Shown: positions 1 through 6,915, counted from the stretch's first letter. The stretch: DNA of 9,783 bases from Bacteroidia bacterium (GCA_025996775.1 BNTS01000120.1:1-9783); one strand, 5' to 3'. Numbers and translations are program-made. Notes: a model not told the origin generated them from the letters alone.

Positions 1-155
1 GAGCAAAGAAAGATCGCCACAATCGCGAAAAGGGCATAAAACGGCTTGAAAAAGAATACAGGAGCGGTTCTATAACAAAGAACAAGGTCAATAAGCGTGG
101 TTACAACAAGTTTTTAGAAATAAGCGAGGATAAATATCCGTATTGGTTTCATTGA
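1..155 (+). pseudogene. IS1634-like transposase fragment, cut by the window edge
   Basis: The frame beginning at base 3 is open from the left edge to a TGA at 153-155. It carries a basic stretch containing RLEKEYRSG, followed by NKRGYNKFLEI. This resembles the linker region of IS1634-type (IS4 superfamily) transposases, where a 'GkltKsniNnRGYNKyLk' pattern precedes a strand-rich part and about a hundred more residues. Here the protein stops ten residues after that motif. One missing A in the A-run near 132-134 would explain this: the frame beginning at 134 continues as ISVLVSLND and runs to a TAG at 215-217. Either way the C-terminal part of a normal transposase is absent, so this is a decayed remnant. 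The family call is from memory of the motif and is moderate. The part left of the window could not be examined. Confidence 0.55.
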
Positions 156-179
156 ATGACTGTATTAAAAATTCTTCCG

Positions 180-842
180 CTAATATCCGTTCAATAAGTC
201 AATTATGTTTTCCGTAGCGGCATTTTTGAATATTCTTTTTATTTTCTTTTCGGAATCGACTACGAAAAGAACAGGATGCTTCATTTTTCTTTCGGGCGGG
301 GCAGTGTACTCTATTCCGTATAGATTCGCTATTTTCATATCTGAGATAAACAGCACATCGACATTCTTATCCTTTGCCAATTTCCCTGTGTTATGATTCA
401 GGATTTCTTCATTCAGCAGGCATGTGCCATTATTGTTACTGAAATAAATAAACAAGGCATCTCGACTAAGGGAAGCCATATCAAAATCTAAATTGCTATC
501 GGTTAATCCGCAAAAGCTAATTATACTGTCGCCCACTCTCAAACGGTTAGTTTGGCTTATTTCGACCATATCTATATTATCCGTTCGTTCCTGTCTGCCG
601 ATATTGCAATTGGTCATACAAATTATAAATAATAACGATAAAAACCAGTATATCAGAACTGAATAATACATCAATTTGCCATAAGTTGTATTCCAGTTAA
701 AATACGTCCTGAAAATACCTCCTGCACTTTTGTTAATCTTCTCAAAATCGGGATGCAATATCCCTTTACCGATTATCATTATTCTGATTATCAACACAGA
801 AAGAACAATATGCACTATGATTAAAAAGGGAAATTTATCCAT
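180..842 (-). CDS. Membrane-anchored protein with degenerate redoxin (AhpC/TSA-like) domain
   Basis: A 220-residue protein. Hydrophobic segments at about residues 5-25 and 58-76 flank a lysine- and arginine-containing loop, so the positive-inside rule puts the C-terminal domain in the periplasm. Residues 101-215 follow the order of a peroxiredoxin/redoxin fold: an LRVGDSIISF lead-in, a strand (ALFIYFS), an NGTC turn followed by an acidic helix, a VDVLFISD strand, LYGIEY, and finally VLFVVDSEKKIKRIF, which matches the usual 'fvID.dG.I..i' strand pair. C141 is the only cysteine near the expected active-site position; C75, C79 and C111 lie elsewhere. There is no clear CxxC or TPxC motif, so peroxidase or reductase activity is uncertain. 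The gene starts 48 bases after the preceding leftward gene, with no promoter in the gap, which suggests co-transcription. The fold call is inference from pattern; the gene itself looks real. Confidence 0.7.
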   Translation of the reverse strand: MDKFPFLIIVHIVLSVLIIRIMIIGKGILHPDFEKINKSAGGIFRTYFNWNTTYGKLMYYSVLIYWFLSLLFIICMTNCNIGRQERTDNIDMVEISQTNRLRVGDSIISFCGLTDSNLDFDMASLSRDALFIYFSNNNGTCLLNEEILNHNTGKLAKDKNVDVLFISDMKIANLYGIEYTAPPERKMKHPVLFVVDSEKKIKRIFKNAATENIIDLLNGY

Positions 843-890
843 AATTCTGTTTCTATTTTTTCAGGTTGATAATTTTCGTTTGATTTTCCT

Positions 891-1583
891 CTAAAACTCC
901 ATATCATCGGAATAAATGCAGTAATGCCTGGGAATGTAAAGCGTGTCGTTTTGCTTTTCGTACCAAACTGTTATCTTTTTGTGGTGGTTGATTTGCCAGG
1001 TAACTTCCTTAATGATAATAATTTGATTTTCGTATTGTTCGGGCTTGTAAAAGTTACCCAACTCAATGCGAAATTCAGGCTCTCCGCCTCTGAACACAAA
1101 TTCATCGTCACGCACGCCCATATAACTTTCGGTGGTTTCGCCGTAGCGAACTAACGCCTCGTTGAGCGATATTGCCATTACCTGTTTTGCGTCGGGTTTT
1201 TCGTACTTCTTTGGCTTTTGATACACATTTAATTCTCCGCGTTTTACGATTTTCCCGACCACAATATCGTTTTCGTCTTTCGGGTTGATATAGATTAACA
1301 CGCTGTCGCCTTTTTGATAAACGCCATCACCGAGATTGCCGAGCGTAGAGCCGACTACGGTTGTTTCTACCTTTTGCCCGTTGTAAGTGTATTCGAGTTG
1401 CAAGGTTGTTTTTTTAGTGACGCGGCTCGATTTTGTGCTGCGGGCAGAGGTTACAGCGGCTTCTACGGCGGTAAAGTTTTTTACCGCATTCGCTTTTTCG
1501 CGCCAATTCCAAAGCGTAATACACACAATTAACGCGATAAACGCTATGATTGCAAATAAGAGTTTTTTCAATGCCGTTTTCAT
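891..1583 (-). CDS. DUF3592-like membrane-anchored protein with unassigned C-terminal domain
   Basis: A 230-residue protein with an N-terminal hydrophobic anchor at residues 7-26 after a basic start. Residues 36-110 fit the DUF3592 pattern: an alternating strand with 'A.V.sar', an LEYTYNGQKV segment, then YQKGDSVLIYINPKDEND, the typical 'Y..GD.V.VyynP.n'. A lysine- and proline-rich linker (about 121-132) leads to a separate region, 135-230, with strands and the segments EVTWQI, ITVWYEK and a Ser-Asp-Asp-Met-Glu-Phe end. I do not recognise a named family for this part. It is reminiscent of small Bacteroides proteins carried as immunity or orphan genes, but no toxin gene is visible here. The start is the ATG at 1583, behind a good promoter at 1670-1701. 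The base composition is visibly AT-richer than in the core genes to the right. No function is assigned. Confidence 0.75.
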   Translation of the reverse strand: MKTALKKLLFAIIAFIALIVCITLWNWREKANAVKNFTAVEAAVTSARSTKSSRVTKKTTLQLEYTYNGQKVETTVVGSTLGNLGDGVYQKGDSVLIYINPKDENDIVVGKIVKRGELNVYQKPKKYEKPDAKQVMAISLNEALVRYGETTESYMGVRDDEFVFRGGEPEFRIELGNFYKPEQYENQIIIIKEVTWQINHHKKITVWYEKQNDTLYIPRHYCIYSDDMEF

Positions 1584-1669
1584 TTTATTTCCAAAATTTA
1601 GCCCGTATGCAGTCTAAATAATCCTTGCGTTCTATCTAATTTTCCATTGTTTTACCATTTTAACAACCA

Positions 1670-1701
1670 CAAAAATACTGTAAATTATTAAAATATGCAA
1701 A
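1670..1701 (-). promoter_or_regulatory. Bacteroidetes-type promoter for the 1583-891 gene
   Basis: Read on the minus strand, a TTTG (-33 box, bases 1701-1698) is followed after 20 bases by TATTTTTG (-7 box, bases 1677-1670). This matches the Bacteroides consensus TTTG-N19-21-TAnnTTTG. Transcription would begin near 1663, giving a leader of about 80 bases. The -33 box lies only about 18 bases beyond the stop codon of the acetyltransferase gene, so the DUF3592-like gene and its downstream neighbour need not depend on that gene's transcript. The call rests on consensus match only. Confidence 0.6.
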
Positions 1702-1719
1702 AAAGGGTCATTTTTTTGC
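1697..1719 (-). terminator. Weak AT-rich hairpin at the end of the acetyltransferase gene
   Basis: GCAAAAAA at 1697-1704 and TTTTTTGC at 1712-1719 form an 8-base inverted repeat with a 7-base loop. It touches the acetyltransferase stop codon (1721-1719). On the minus strand it is followed by the moderately T-rich ATATTTTAATAATTT. It could be a weak terminator for that gene. It also overlaps the -33 box of the next promoter, so it could be an operator or chance in AT-rich DNA. Confidence 0.3.
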
Positions 1720-2489
1720 TATTCCGTCTTCACAACTTTGTCAAATCGGCTATCCATACAAGCGCTCAGGTCTGTCGTTACAAACTTTCCATTATAGAAC
1801 AAACTGAAAATCGTTGCGGGTGTCGGCGATGATTGCGCTTGTTCCATCGTTGCCAATTTGATAATGTGCAGCGACAGATTTCTGTTTCGGGCTGTTTCCT
1901 GCAATGAATTGTTGATATGATACTCGGTAAACGGACAGCGATTGGAATAGTAAACCGCAATGCCTTGCTTGTGCTCACATTCACTACTCTTTACGGATTC
2001 CCTGAATGTGGGATTTTCAGCTTGCGGATTCAGTTTCTTTACTAAAAGGCTGAAGCCATGCGGAAGTGTTTCACACGTTTCAAAACCTTGTCGCAAAAAC
2101 CATTTAGTGTCACTCATAAAATGAAATTTGCTTGTTCCGACAATGGTTGTCAAACCAGCTTTACCATGCGCTTGAGCATCGTCAATCGCCGATTGTAACA
2201 GTGCTTTGGCATAACCTTGCCCTTTGTACTGTCCCGAAACCCAAAAACAATTTATCAGCAAATAATCAGGCGCATCAATCGGCGCCCAACCTTTTTCCGC
2301 AGGACCGTACTCAATAAATACTTTAGCTCGTTCATCAAGTCTGCGAAACACATAACCGTTATCGAACTCCTTTTTAAGCCATTCCTTTTTCAATTCATAG
2401 CTGTCCTTACATTTTTTGTCGGAGAAAGCACAACAAATATGCTCTTTCGCAATATTTTCTTTGGTAAGCGTAATAAAATTTGCATTCAT
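1719..2489 (-). CDS. GNAT N-acetyltransferase with C-terminal YoaP-like thioredoxin-fold domain
   Basis: Starting from the ATG at 2489-2487, the protein has 256 residues. A GTG two codons upstream (2495-2493) is a less likely start. Residues about 5-150 form a GNAT acetyltransferase domain with the acetyl-CoA loop QYKGQGYAKALL (Q87, G90, G92) after the strand LLINCFWV, and the later FLRQGFETCE segment. Residues about 175-250 fit the YoaP-type domain: strand IAVYYSNRC, then PFTEY, and a SPTPATIFSLFYNGKF segment with the proline expected before a thioredoxin-fold strand. C185 sits where a thioredoxin-like active cysteine would be, without a CxxC partner. Two-domain GNAT-YoaP proteins are known from Firmicutes and Bacteroidetes, and their substrate is generally unknown. 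It is probably cytosolic, since no signal peptide is visible. Upstream DNA has only a near-consensus -7 (TATATTTA on the minus strand, 2519-2512). Confidence 0.85.
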   Translation of the reverse strand: MNANFITLTKENIAKEHICCAFSDKKCKDSYELKKEWLKKEFDNGYVFRRLDERAKVFIEYGPAEKGWAPIDAPDYLLINCFWVSGQYKGQGYAKALLQSAIDDAQAHGKAGLTTIVGTSKFHFMSDTKWFLRQGFETCETLPHGFSLLVKKLNPQAENPTFRESVKSSECEHKQGIAVYYSNRCPFTEYHINNSLQETARNRNLSLHIIKLATMEQAQSSPTPATIFSLFYNGKFVTTDLSACMDSRFDKVVKTE

Positions 2490-2590
2490 ATCCACTATTT
2501 TAGAAACTGTTTAAATATATAATAATTATTTGCTTTTCAGTGAATTAATTGAATATTATTTCGTGTTTTTTATCAACCGGATAATTATAA

Positions 2591-2793
2591 ATGATGCACA
2601 AAACCAATTATTCAACTAACCTAACTGAAAAACAGTTGCAAGTTATTGAAAAACTTTTAGAAAAATAAAACAAGAAGGCGAAAACATTCAATAGCAGAGA
2701 TAATCTAATGTTATTTACTACTTGTTGAAAACAGGCTGTCAATGGCGTATGTTACCTCTGAGTTTTCCCAAATGGCAATTAGTTTACTACTAT
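2591..2793 (+). pseudogene. Broken IS5-family transposase, N-terminal part
   Basis: The ATG at 2591 opens a peptide containing YSTNLTEKQLQVIEKLLEK, the usual start of IS5-family transposases (DUF4096-like region). It ends at a TAA at 2666-2668. The same frame continues after the stop as NKKAKTFNSRDNLMLF, matching the 'RKRKhslRdi.Nai.Y' part. Near 2718 one base is missing and the match moves to the next frame: LLKTGCQWRMLP and FPKWQLVYYY, both highly characteristic. The match ends at about 2793, where 'FRKW' is expected. Beyond that, the original frame is open again from 2792 to a TAA at 2888-2890 and contains KVSAKKNAHPQIR, which might be a distant piece of the following region. The catalytic part with DDE residues is missing. 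One nonsense codon, one frameshift and a large deletion make this non-functional. No terminal inverted repeats were identified. Confidence 0.85.
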
Positions 2794-2999
2794 GCACCTA
2801 AAACTTATCAAGGTATCTGCCAAAAAAAATGCACATCCTCAAATCCGTCCTTGCTCTACTCGTCAAGGAGACTTCCGGGAAAGCAAGTAACAAGAGGAAA
2901 AGATTAAAGGCTGCCTTATCTGAAGAATACCGGAATAAACTACTAAATTTTAAGGTTTGCCCTGAGAGAAGGATATCCTGGTATACATATTTGAAAGAA
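2794..2999. other. Intergenic stretch before ileS, no gene recognised
   Basis: Together with the IS5 remnant, this is part of a 558-base stretch (2490-3047) with no intact gene. Bases 2794-2890 may hold further IS debris. Bases about 2890-2999 contain nothing I recognise. A frame contiguous with ileS stays open here, but its peptide resembles neither IleRS N-termini nor any family I know. The junction between islet and core DNA probably lies here. Confidence 0.4.
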
Positions 3000-3005
3000 A
3001 ATCAT

Positions 3006-3013
3006 TACCTTTG
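3006..3013 (+). promoter_or_regulatory. Probable -7 box of the ileS promoter
   Basis: TACCTTTG, followed by C, is an exact TAnnTTTG match, the usual Bacteroidetes -7 box. It lies 34 bases before the ATG at 3048, so the leader would be about 28 bases. No clear TTTG stands at the ideal -33 position; the only nearby one (2990-2993) is 12 bases away, which is too close. The -7 box is generally the better conserved element in this phylum, so I still consider it likely. Confidence 0.55.
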
Positions 3014-3047
3014 CCGAAATTTTTTTCTTGAACCAACAAAAGTTGTT

Positions 3048-6000
3048 ATGAATAAGAAGTTTTCTGAATATTCAAAGTTTGATTTGTCGAGTATCAACAA
3101 GGAGATGCTGAAGAAGTGGCAAGAAGGGGACATCTTCCACAAAAGTATAGAGATTCGTGAGGGGAATCCCTCGTTTGTATTCTATGAAGGGCCGCCTTCG
3201 GCCAACGGAATGCCGGGAATCCATCATGTGATTGCCCGCTCTATCAAGGATATTTTCTGCCGCTACAGGACAATGAAGGGATTCCAGGTTAATCGTAAGG
3301 CCGGATGGGATACCCATGGACTTCCCGTGGAGCTGGGTGTGGAAAAAGATTTGGGTATCACCAAAGAAGATATCGGAAAAAAGATTTCTGTGGCTAATTA
3401 TAATACAGCTTGCCAAAAGGCAGTGATGAAATATACAAAGGAATGGGAAGACCTGACCAACATCATGGGCTATTGGGTGGATATGGAGCATCCGTATATC
3501 ACCTACGACAACCACTATATCGAAACGCTTTGGTTCCTGCTGAAAGAGCTATACAAAAAAGGCCTACTATATAAAGGTTATACCATACAGCCTTATTCGC
3601 CGGCTGCCGGTACAGGACTGAGTACACACGAATTAAATCAACCGGGCACGTACCGCGACGTAAAAGATACGACCTGCACCGCCCAGTTCAAGATATTGTC
3701 GCCCAAACCGCCGATGACGCAGCATGGCGACGCTTTCTTCCTGGCATGGACAACCACGCCCTGGACCTTGCCTTCCAATACAGCCCTTTGCGTGGGCGCT
3801 TCAATCAAATATGTAGCAGTTCAGACATTCAACCCCTATACCGGCTTCCCTGAAACGGTTGTGCTGGCCAAAGATTTGGTTTCTGCTTACTTTAACCCAA
3901 AGGCTGCTGAGCTGGGCCTATCCGACTACAAGCAAGGTGATAAACTGATTCCTTACCACATAGTTGGCGAATGGTCGGGAGCCGATTTGGTTGGCATGCG
4001 CTACGAGCAACTCATCCCCTGGGTGAATCCGGGAGAAGGGGCTTTCCGTGTGATAGCAGGCGACTTTGTAACAACTGAAGACGGTACGGGTATCGTACAT
4101 ATAGCTCCTACCTTCGGAGCAGACGACGCCAAGGTAGCTAAGATAAACGACGTACCACCGTTGATGCTATTGGATAAAGACGGCAACCAGCGCCCGATGG
4201 TAGACCAAACCGGCAAATATTACCTGTTGAGCGAACTCGATCCTGAGTTTGTACAGGAAAATATGAACGCTGCCGACTATGATCCTTTTGCCGGACGCTA
4301 CGTAAAGAACGAATATGACCCGAGCCTCTCTGAAAGCGACGAGACGCTTGACGTCTCGATCTGCATGATGCTGAAGGCACAGAACCGTGTATTCCGCATC
4401 GAGAAGCATGTACACAGCTATCCCCACTGCTGGCGAACCGACAAACCAGTGCTCTACTACCCGTTAGACAGTTGGTTTATCCGCACCACAGCCCATCGCG
4501 ATCGATTGATAGAACTCAATAATACTATCAACTGGAAGCCGCAAAGCACCGGTACAGGTCGCTTCGGTAAATGGCTCGAAAATCTGCAAGACTGGAACCT
4601 GAGCCGTAGCCGTTTCTGGGGAACCCCTCTGCCTATCTGGCGCACAGAAGACGGAAGTGAGGAGATGTGCATCGGCTCGGTAGAAGAACTCTACAATGAA
4701 ATAGAGAAGTCCGTTAAAGCAGGTTTGATGGAGAGCAATCCTTATAAGAACAAAAACTTCAAGCCCGGCGAATATACGCAGGCTAACTACGATAAAATAG
4801 ACCTCCACCGTCCCTACGTAGACGATATTATTTTAGTGTCGGAAAGCGGAAAGCCAATGAAGCGGGAGTCAGACTTGATAGATGTATGGTTTGACTCGGG
4901 CGCTATGCCTTATGCTCAAATCCACTATCCGTTTGAGAACAAGGAAGCCTTCGACAATGGTACTATTTTCCCTGCCGACTTTATCGCAGAGGGGGTAGAC
5001 CAAACGCGTGGCTGGTTCTTTACTCTGCATGCCATCGCCACGATGGTGTTCGACAGCGTTTCGTTTAAGAACGTCGTTTCCAACGGCTTGGTTTTAGATA
5101 AAAACGGTAATAAGATGTCGAAACGATTAGGCAATGCCGTCGACCCGTATAGCACGATTGAGCAACATGGTTCCGACCCCTTGCGCTGGTATATGATAAC
5201 CAATGCTTCTCCCTGGGATAACCTCAAGTTTGATGTTGAGGGGATTGAGGAAGTGCGCCGCAAGTTTTTCGGTACCTTATATAATACATATTCCTTCTTT
5301 GCACTCTATGCGAATGTAGACGGATTTGACTATTCACAGCCGGAAGTAAGCTGGAACGAACATCCCGAAATAGACCGATGGATACTCTCCCTGCTGAATT
5401 CTCTGATAAAAGATGTGGATGGTTACTATGAGACCTACGAGCCTACCCGTGCAGGTCGCGCCATCTCGGAGTTCGTCTCTGACAATCTCAGCAATTGGTA
5501 CGTTCGCTTGAATCGCCGTCGTTTCTGGGGTGGAGGGCTGACAACCGATAAGCTATCGGCCTATCAAACGCTGTACACCTGCTTGGAGACAGTAGCCAAA
5601 CTAATGGCTCCCATCGCACCCTTCTATTCCGACAAGCTCTACCTTGATTTGATAGCTGTTACCGGACGCGAACAGGCAGAATCGGTGCACTTGGTCGATT
5701 ACCCTGTGGCAAACGATACACTTATCGACAAAGACCTGGAAGAGCGAATGAAGATAGCACAAGATGTATCTTCCATGGTACTGGCCCTTCGCCGGAAGGT
5801 TAATATTAAGGTACGCCAGCCGCTGAAGACCATCATGGTTCCGGTAGTTGATGCTCGTCAACAAGAAAATATCGAGTTGGTAAAAAGCCTGATACTAAAC
5901 GAAGTCAATGTAAAGGAATTACGCTTTGTAGATAACTCGGCCGGTATCCTCGTCAAGAAGATAAAGCCCGACTTCAAGAAGCTCGGTCCGCGCTACGGAA

Positions 6001-6488
6001 AGATTATGAAGCAACTGGCTGCTATCATACAAGGTATGAGTCAAGAAGACATTATCCTCTTTGAAGCGAACGGCAGTTTCACCTTCCTTGTCGATGGACA
6101 GGATGCTGTGGTTGACCTATCTGAAGTGGAGGTAATATCCGAAGACATCCCTGGCTGGTTAGTGGCCAACGAAGGAACGCTGACCGTTGCCTTAGACATC
6201 TCCCTGACGGAAGAACTCCGCATGGAGGGATTGGCGCGTGAATTAGTGAACCGCATTCAAAACCTGCGCAAAAGCAACGGTTTAGACATTACCGACAAAA
6301 TTAAGGTTTACATCTTGTCGTCAGATGAGATGATTCATTTTGGAATGGATAAGGCCATAAATGAGTATAAAGACTACATAATGAACCAAGTACTGGCTGT
6401 TTCATTAAAATTAGTTGATCCATTAAGCGATGCCACTTTGCTTGATTTTGAAGATTTCAACATATCTATTCGTATAGATAAAGCATAA
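3048..6488 (+). CDS. ileS: Isoleucyl-tRNA synthetase, type 2 (eukaryote-like)
   Basis: A cytosolic class I synthetase that charges tRNA-Ile with isoleucine and hydrolyses mischarged valyl-tRNA. It has 1146 residues, within the usual range for Bacteroidetes IleRS. N-terminal catalytic part: PSANGMPGIHH with the signature at residues 57-60 (G-I-H-H instead of H-x-G-H), then GWDTHGLP (86-93). Editing domain: TTTPWTLPSN (235-244) and DGTGIVHIAPTFGADD (345-360, with D359 and D360 in the place of the editing aspartate). Catalytic part continued: DVWFDSG (612-618), EGVDQTRGW (648-656) and KMSKR (689-693). The anticodon-binding domain includes WYVRLNRRRFWGG, followed by the long C-terminal extension of type 2 enzymes; there is no C-terminal zinc-binding cysteine set. 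I chose the ATG at 3048 (MNKKFSEYSK) because homologues begin this way and a -7 box lies 34 bases before it, although the frame is open back to 2829. Type 2 enzymes are generally less sensitive to mupirocin. Confidence 0.97.
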   Translation: MNKKFSEYSKFDLSSINKEMLKKWQEGDIFHKSIEIREGNPSFVFYEGPPSANGMPGIHHVIARSIKDIFCRYRTMKGFQVNRKAGWDTHGLPVELGVEKDLGITKEDIGKKISVANYNTACQKAVMKYTKEWEDLTNIMGYWVDMEHPYITYDNHYIETLWFLLKELYKKGLLYKGYTIQPYSPAAGTGLSTHELNQPGTYRDVKDTTCTAQFKILSPKPPMTQHGDAFFLAWTTTPWTLPSNTALCVGASIKYVAVQTFNPYTGFPETVVLAKDLVSAYFNPKAAELGLSDYKQGDKLIPYHIVGEWSGADLVGMRYEQLIPWVNPGEGAFRVIAGDFVTTEDGTGIVHIAPTFGADDAKVAKINDVPPLMLLDKDGNQRPMVDQTGKYYLLSELDPEFVQENMNAADYDPFAGRYVKNEYDPSLSESDETLDVSICMMLKAQNRVFRIEKHVHSYPHCWRTDKPVLYYPLDSWFIRTTAHRDRLIELNNTINWKPQSTGTGRFGKWLENLQDWNLSRSRFWGTPLPIWRTEDGSEEMCIGSVEELYNEIEKSVKAGLMESNPYKNKNFKPGEYTQANYDKIDLHRPYVDDIILVSESGKPMKRESDLIDVWFDSGAMPYAQIHYPFENKEAFDNGTIFPADFIAEGVDQTRGWFFTLHAIATMVFDSVSFKNVVSNGLVLDKNGNKMSKRLGNAVDPYSTIEQHGSDPLRWYMITNASPWDNLKFDVEGIEEVRRKFFGTLYNTYSFFALYANVDGFDYSQPEVSWNEHPEIDRWILSLLNSLIKDVDGYYETYEPTRAGRAISEFVSDNLSNWYVRLNRRRFWGGGLTTDKLSAYQTLYTCLETVAKLMAPIAPFYSDKLYLDLIAVTGREQAESVHLVDYPVANDTLIDKDLEERMKIAQDVSSMVLALRRKVNIKVRQPLKTIMVPVVDARQQENIELVKSLILNEVNVKELRFVDNSAGILVKKIKPDFKKLGPRYGKIMKQLAAIIQGMSQEDIILFEANGSFTFLVDGQDAVVDLSEVEVISEDIPGWLVANEGTLTVALDISLTEELRMEGLARELVNRIQNLRKSNGLDITDKIKVYILSSDEMIHFGMDKAINEYKDYIMNQVLAVSLKLVDPLSDATLLDFEDFNISIRIDKA

Positions 6489-6503
6489 AATGAATAAAAC
6501 TAT

Positions 6504-6511
6504 TATATTTG
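6504..6511 (+). promoter_or_regulatory. Probable -7 box for the DksA/TraR-like gene
   Basis: TATATTTG, followed by C, is an exact TAnnTTTG match in the 46-base gap between ileS and the next ATG (6535). No convincing -33 TTTG is visible. No terminator separates the two genes, so read-through from ileS plus this local start is the simplest picture. Confidence 0.45.
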
Positions 6512-6534
6512 CGAAATATTAAAAAACTGATTCA

Positions 6535-6915
6535 ATGGCAGAGAAAACGAGATATTCGGATGCAGAACTCGAAGAGTTTCGCTCCATCATTTTAGAGAAG
6601 TTAGAAATAGCGCGCAAAGATTATGATTTGTTGCGGTCAGGAGTAACCAATTCAGACGGGAATGATGTATCCGACACATCACCAACCTTTAAAGTATTAG
6701 AGGAAGGTGCTGCTACGCTCTCCAAAGAAGAAGCAGGCCGGTTGGCGCAACGTCAGATGAAGTTCATACAGAACTTGCAAGCAGCCTTGATTCGTATTGA
6801 GAACAAAACGTACGGTATATGTCGCGAAACAGGTAAACTGATTCCGAAAGAGAGACTCCGTGCCGTTCCTCATGCTACGCTGAGTATTGAAGCAAAACAA
6901 GGAGGCGCTAAGTAA
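6535..6915 (+). CDS. TraR/DksA-like RNA polymerase-binding regulator lacking the zinc cysteines
   Basis: A 126-residue protein with the layout of the DksA/TraR family: a long helical hairpin (about 8-90), then the C-terminal globular segment YGICRETGKLIPKERLRAVP. Members insert the coiled coil into the RNA polymerase secondary channel and adjust promoter choice, often with ppGpp. The tip between the helices reads GNDVSDTSP; D44 and D47 may correspond to the tip acids of E. coli DksA, but a serine stands where the tip alanine would be. The canonical zinc finger has four cysteines; here only C96 remains, and positions of the others are occupied by T, A or H. Loss of these cysteines is usual in Bacteroidetes members, so the domain probably folds without zinc. 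It is not clear whether this protein does the job of DksA proper. It sits 46 bases after ileS and one base before lspA. Confidence 0.9.
   Translation: MAEKTRYSDAELEEFRSIILEKLEIARKDYDLLRSGVTNSDGNDVSDTSPTFKVLEEGAATLSKEEAGRLAQRQMKFIQNLQAALIRIENKTYGICRETGKLIPKERLRAVPHATLSIEAKQGGAK

Noticed and set aside
2513..2531. Palindrome-like AT stretch upstream of the acetyltransferase gene
   Set aside because: The arms are about five bases of only A and T, which is expected by chance in such AT-rich DNA.
2722..2907. 61-codon frame as an independent small gene
   Set aside because: Its first half (LKTGCQWRMLP, FPKWQLVYYY) is an internal piece of an IS5-family transposase, and the rest is out-of-frame debris.
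2990..2993. TTTG as the -33 box for ileS
   Set aside because: The spacer to the -7 box is 12 bases, whereas about 19-21 is expected.
2829..3047. Upstream extension of the ileS frame as part of the coding region
   Set aside because: The peptide does not resemble any IleRS N-terminus, and a strong -7 promoter box lies within it.
3014..3047. T-box or other riboswitch in front of ileS
   Set aside because: The leader after the -7 box is only about 28 bases, far too short for a T-box, and no tRNA-binding leader motif was seen upstream.
3072..3515. 147-codon minus-strand frame opposite ileS
   Set aside because: It is the shadow of a long, strongly conserved coding region and shows no recognisable protein features of its own. 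The same applies to the other antisense frames within ileS, lspA and rhaB.
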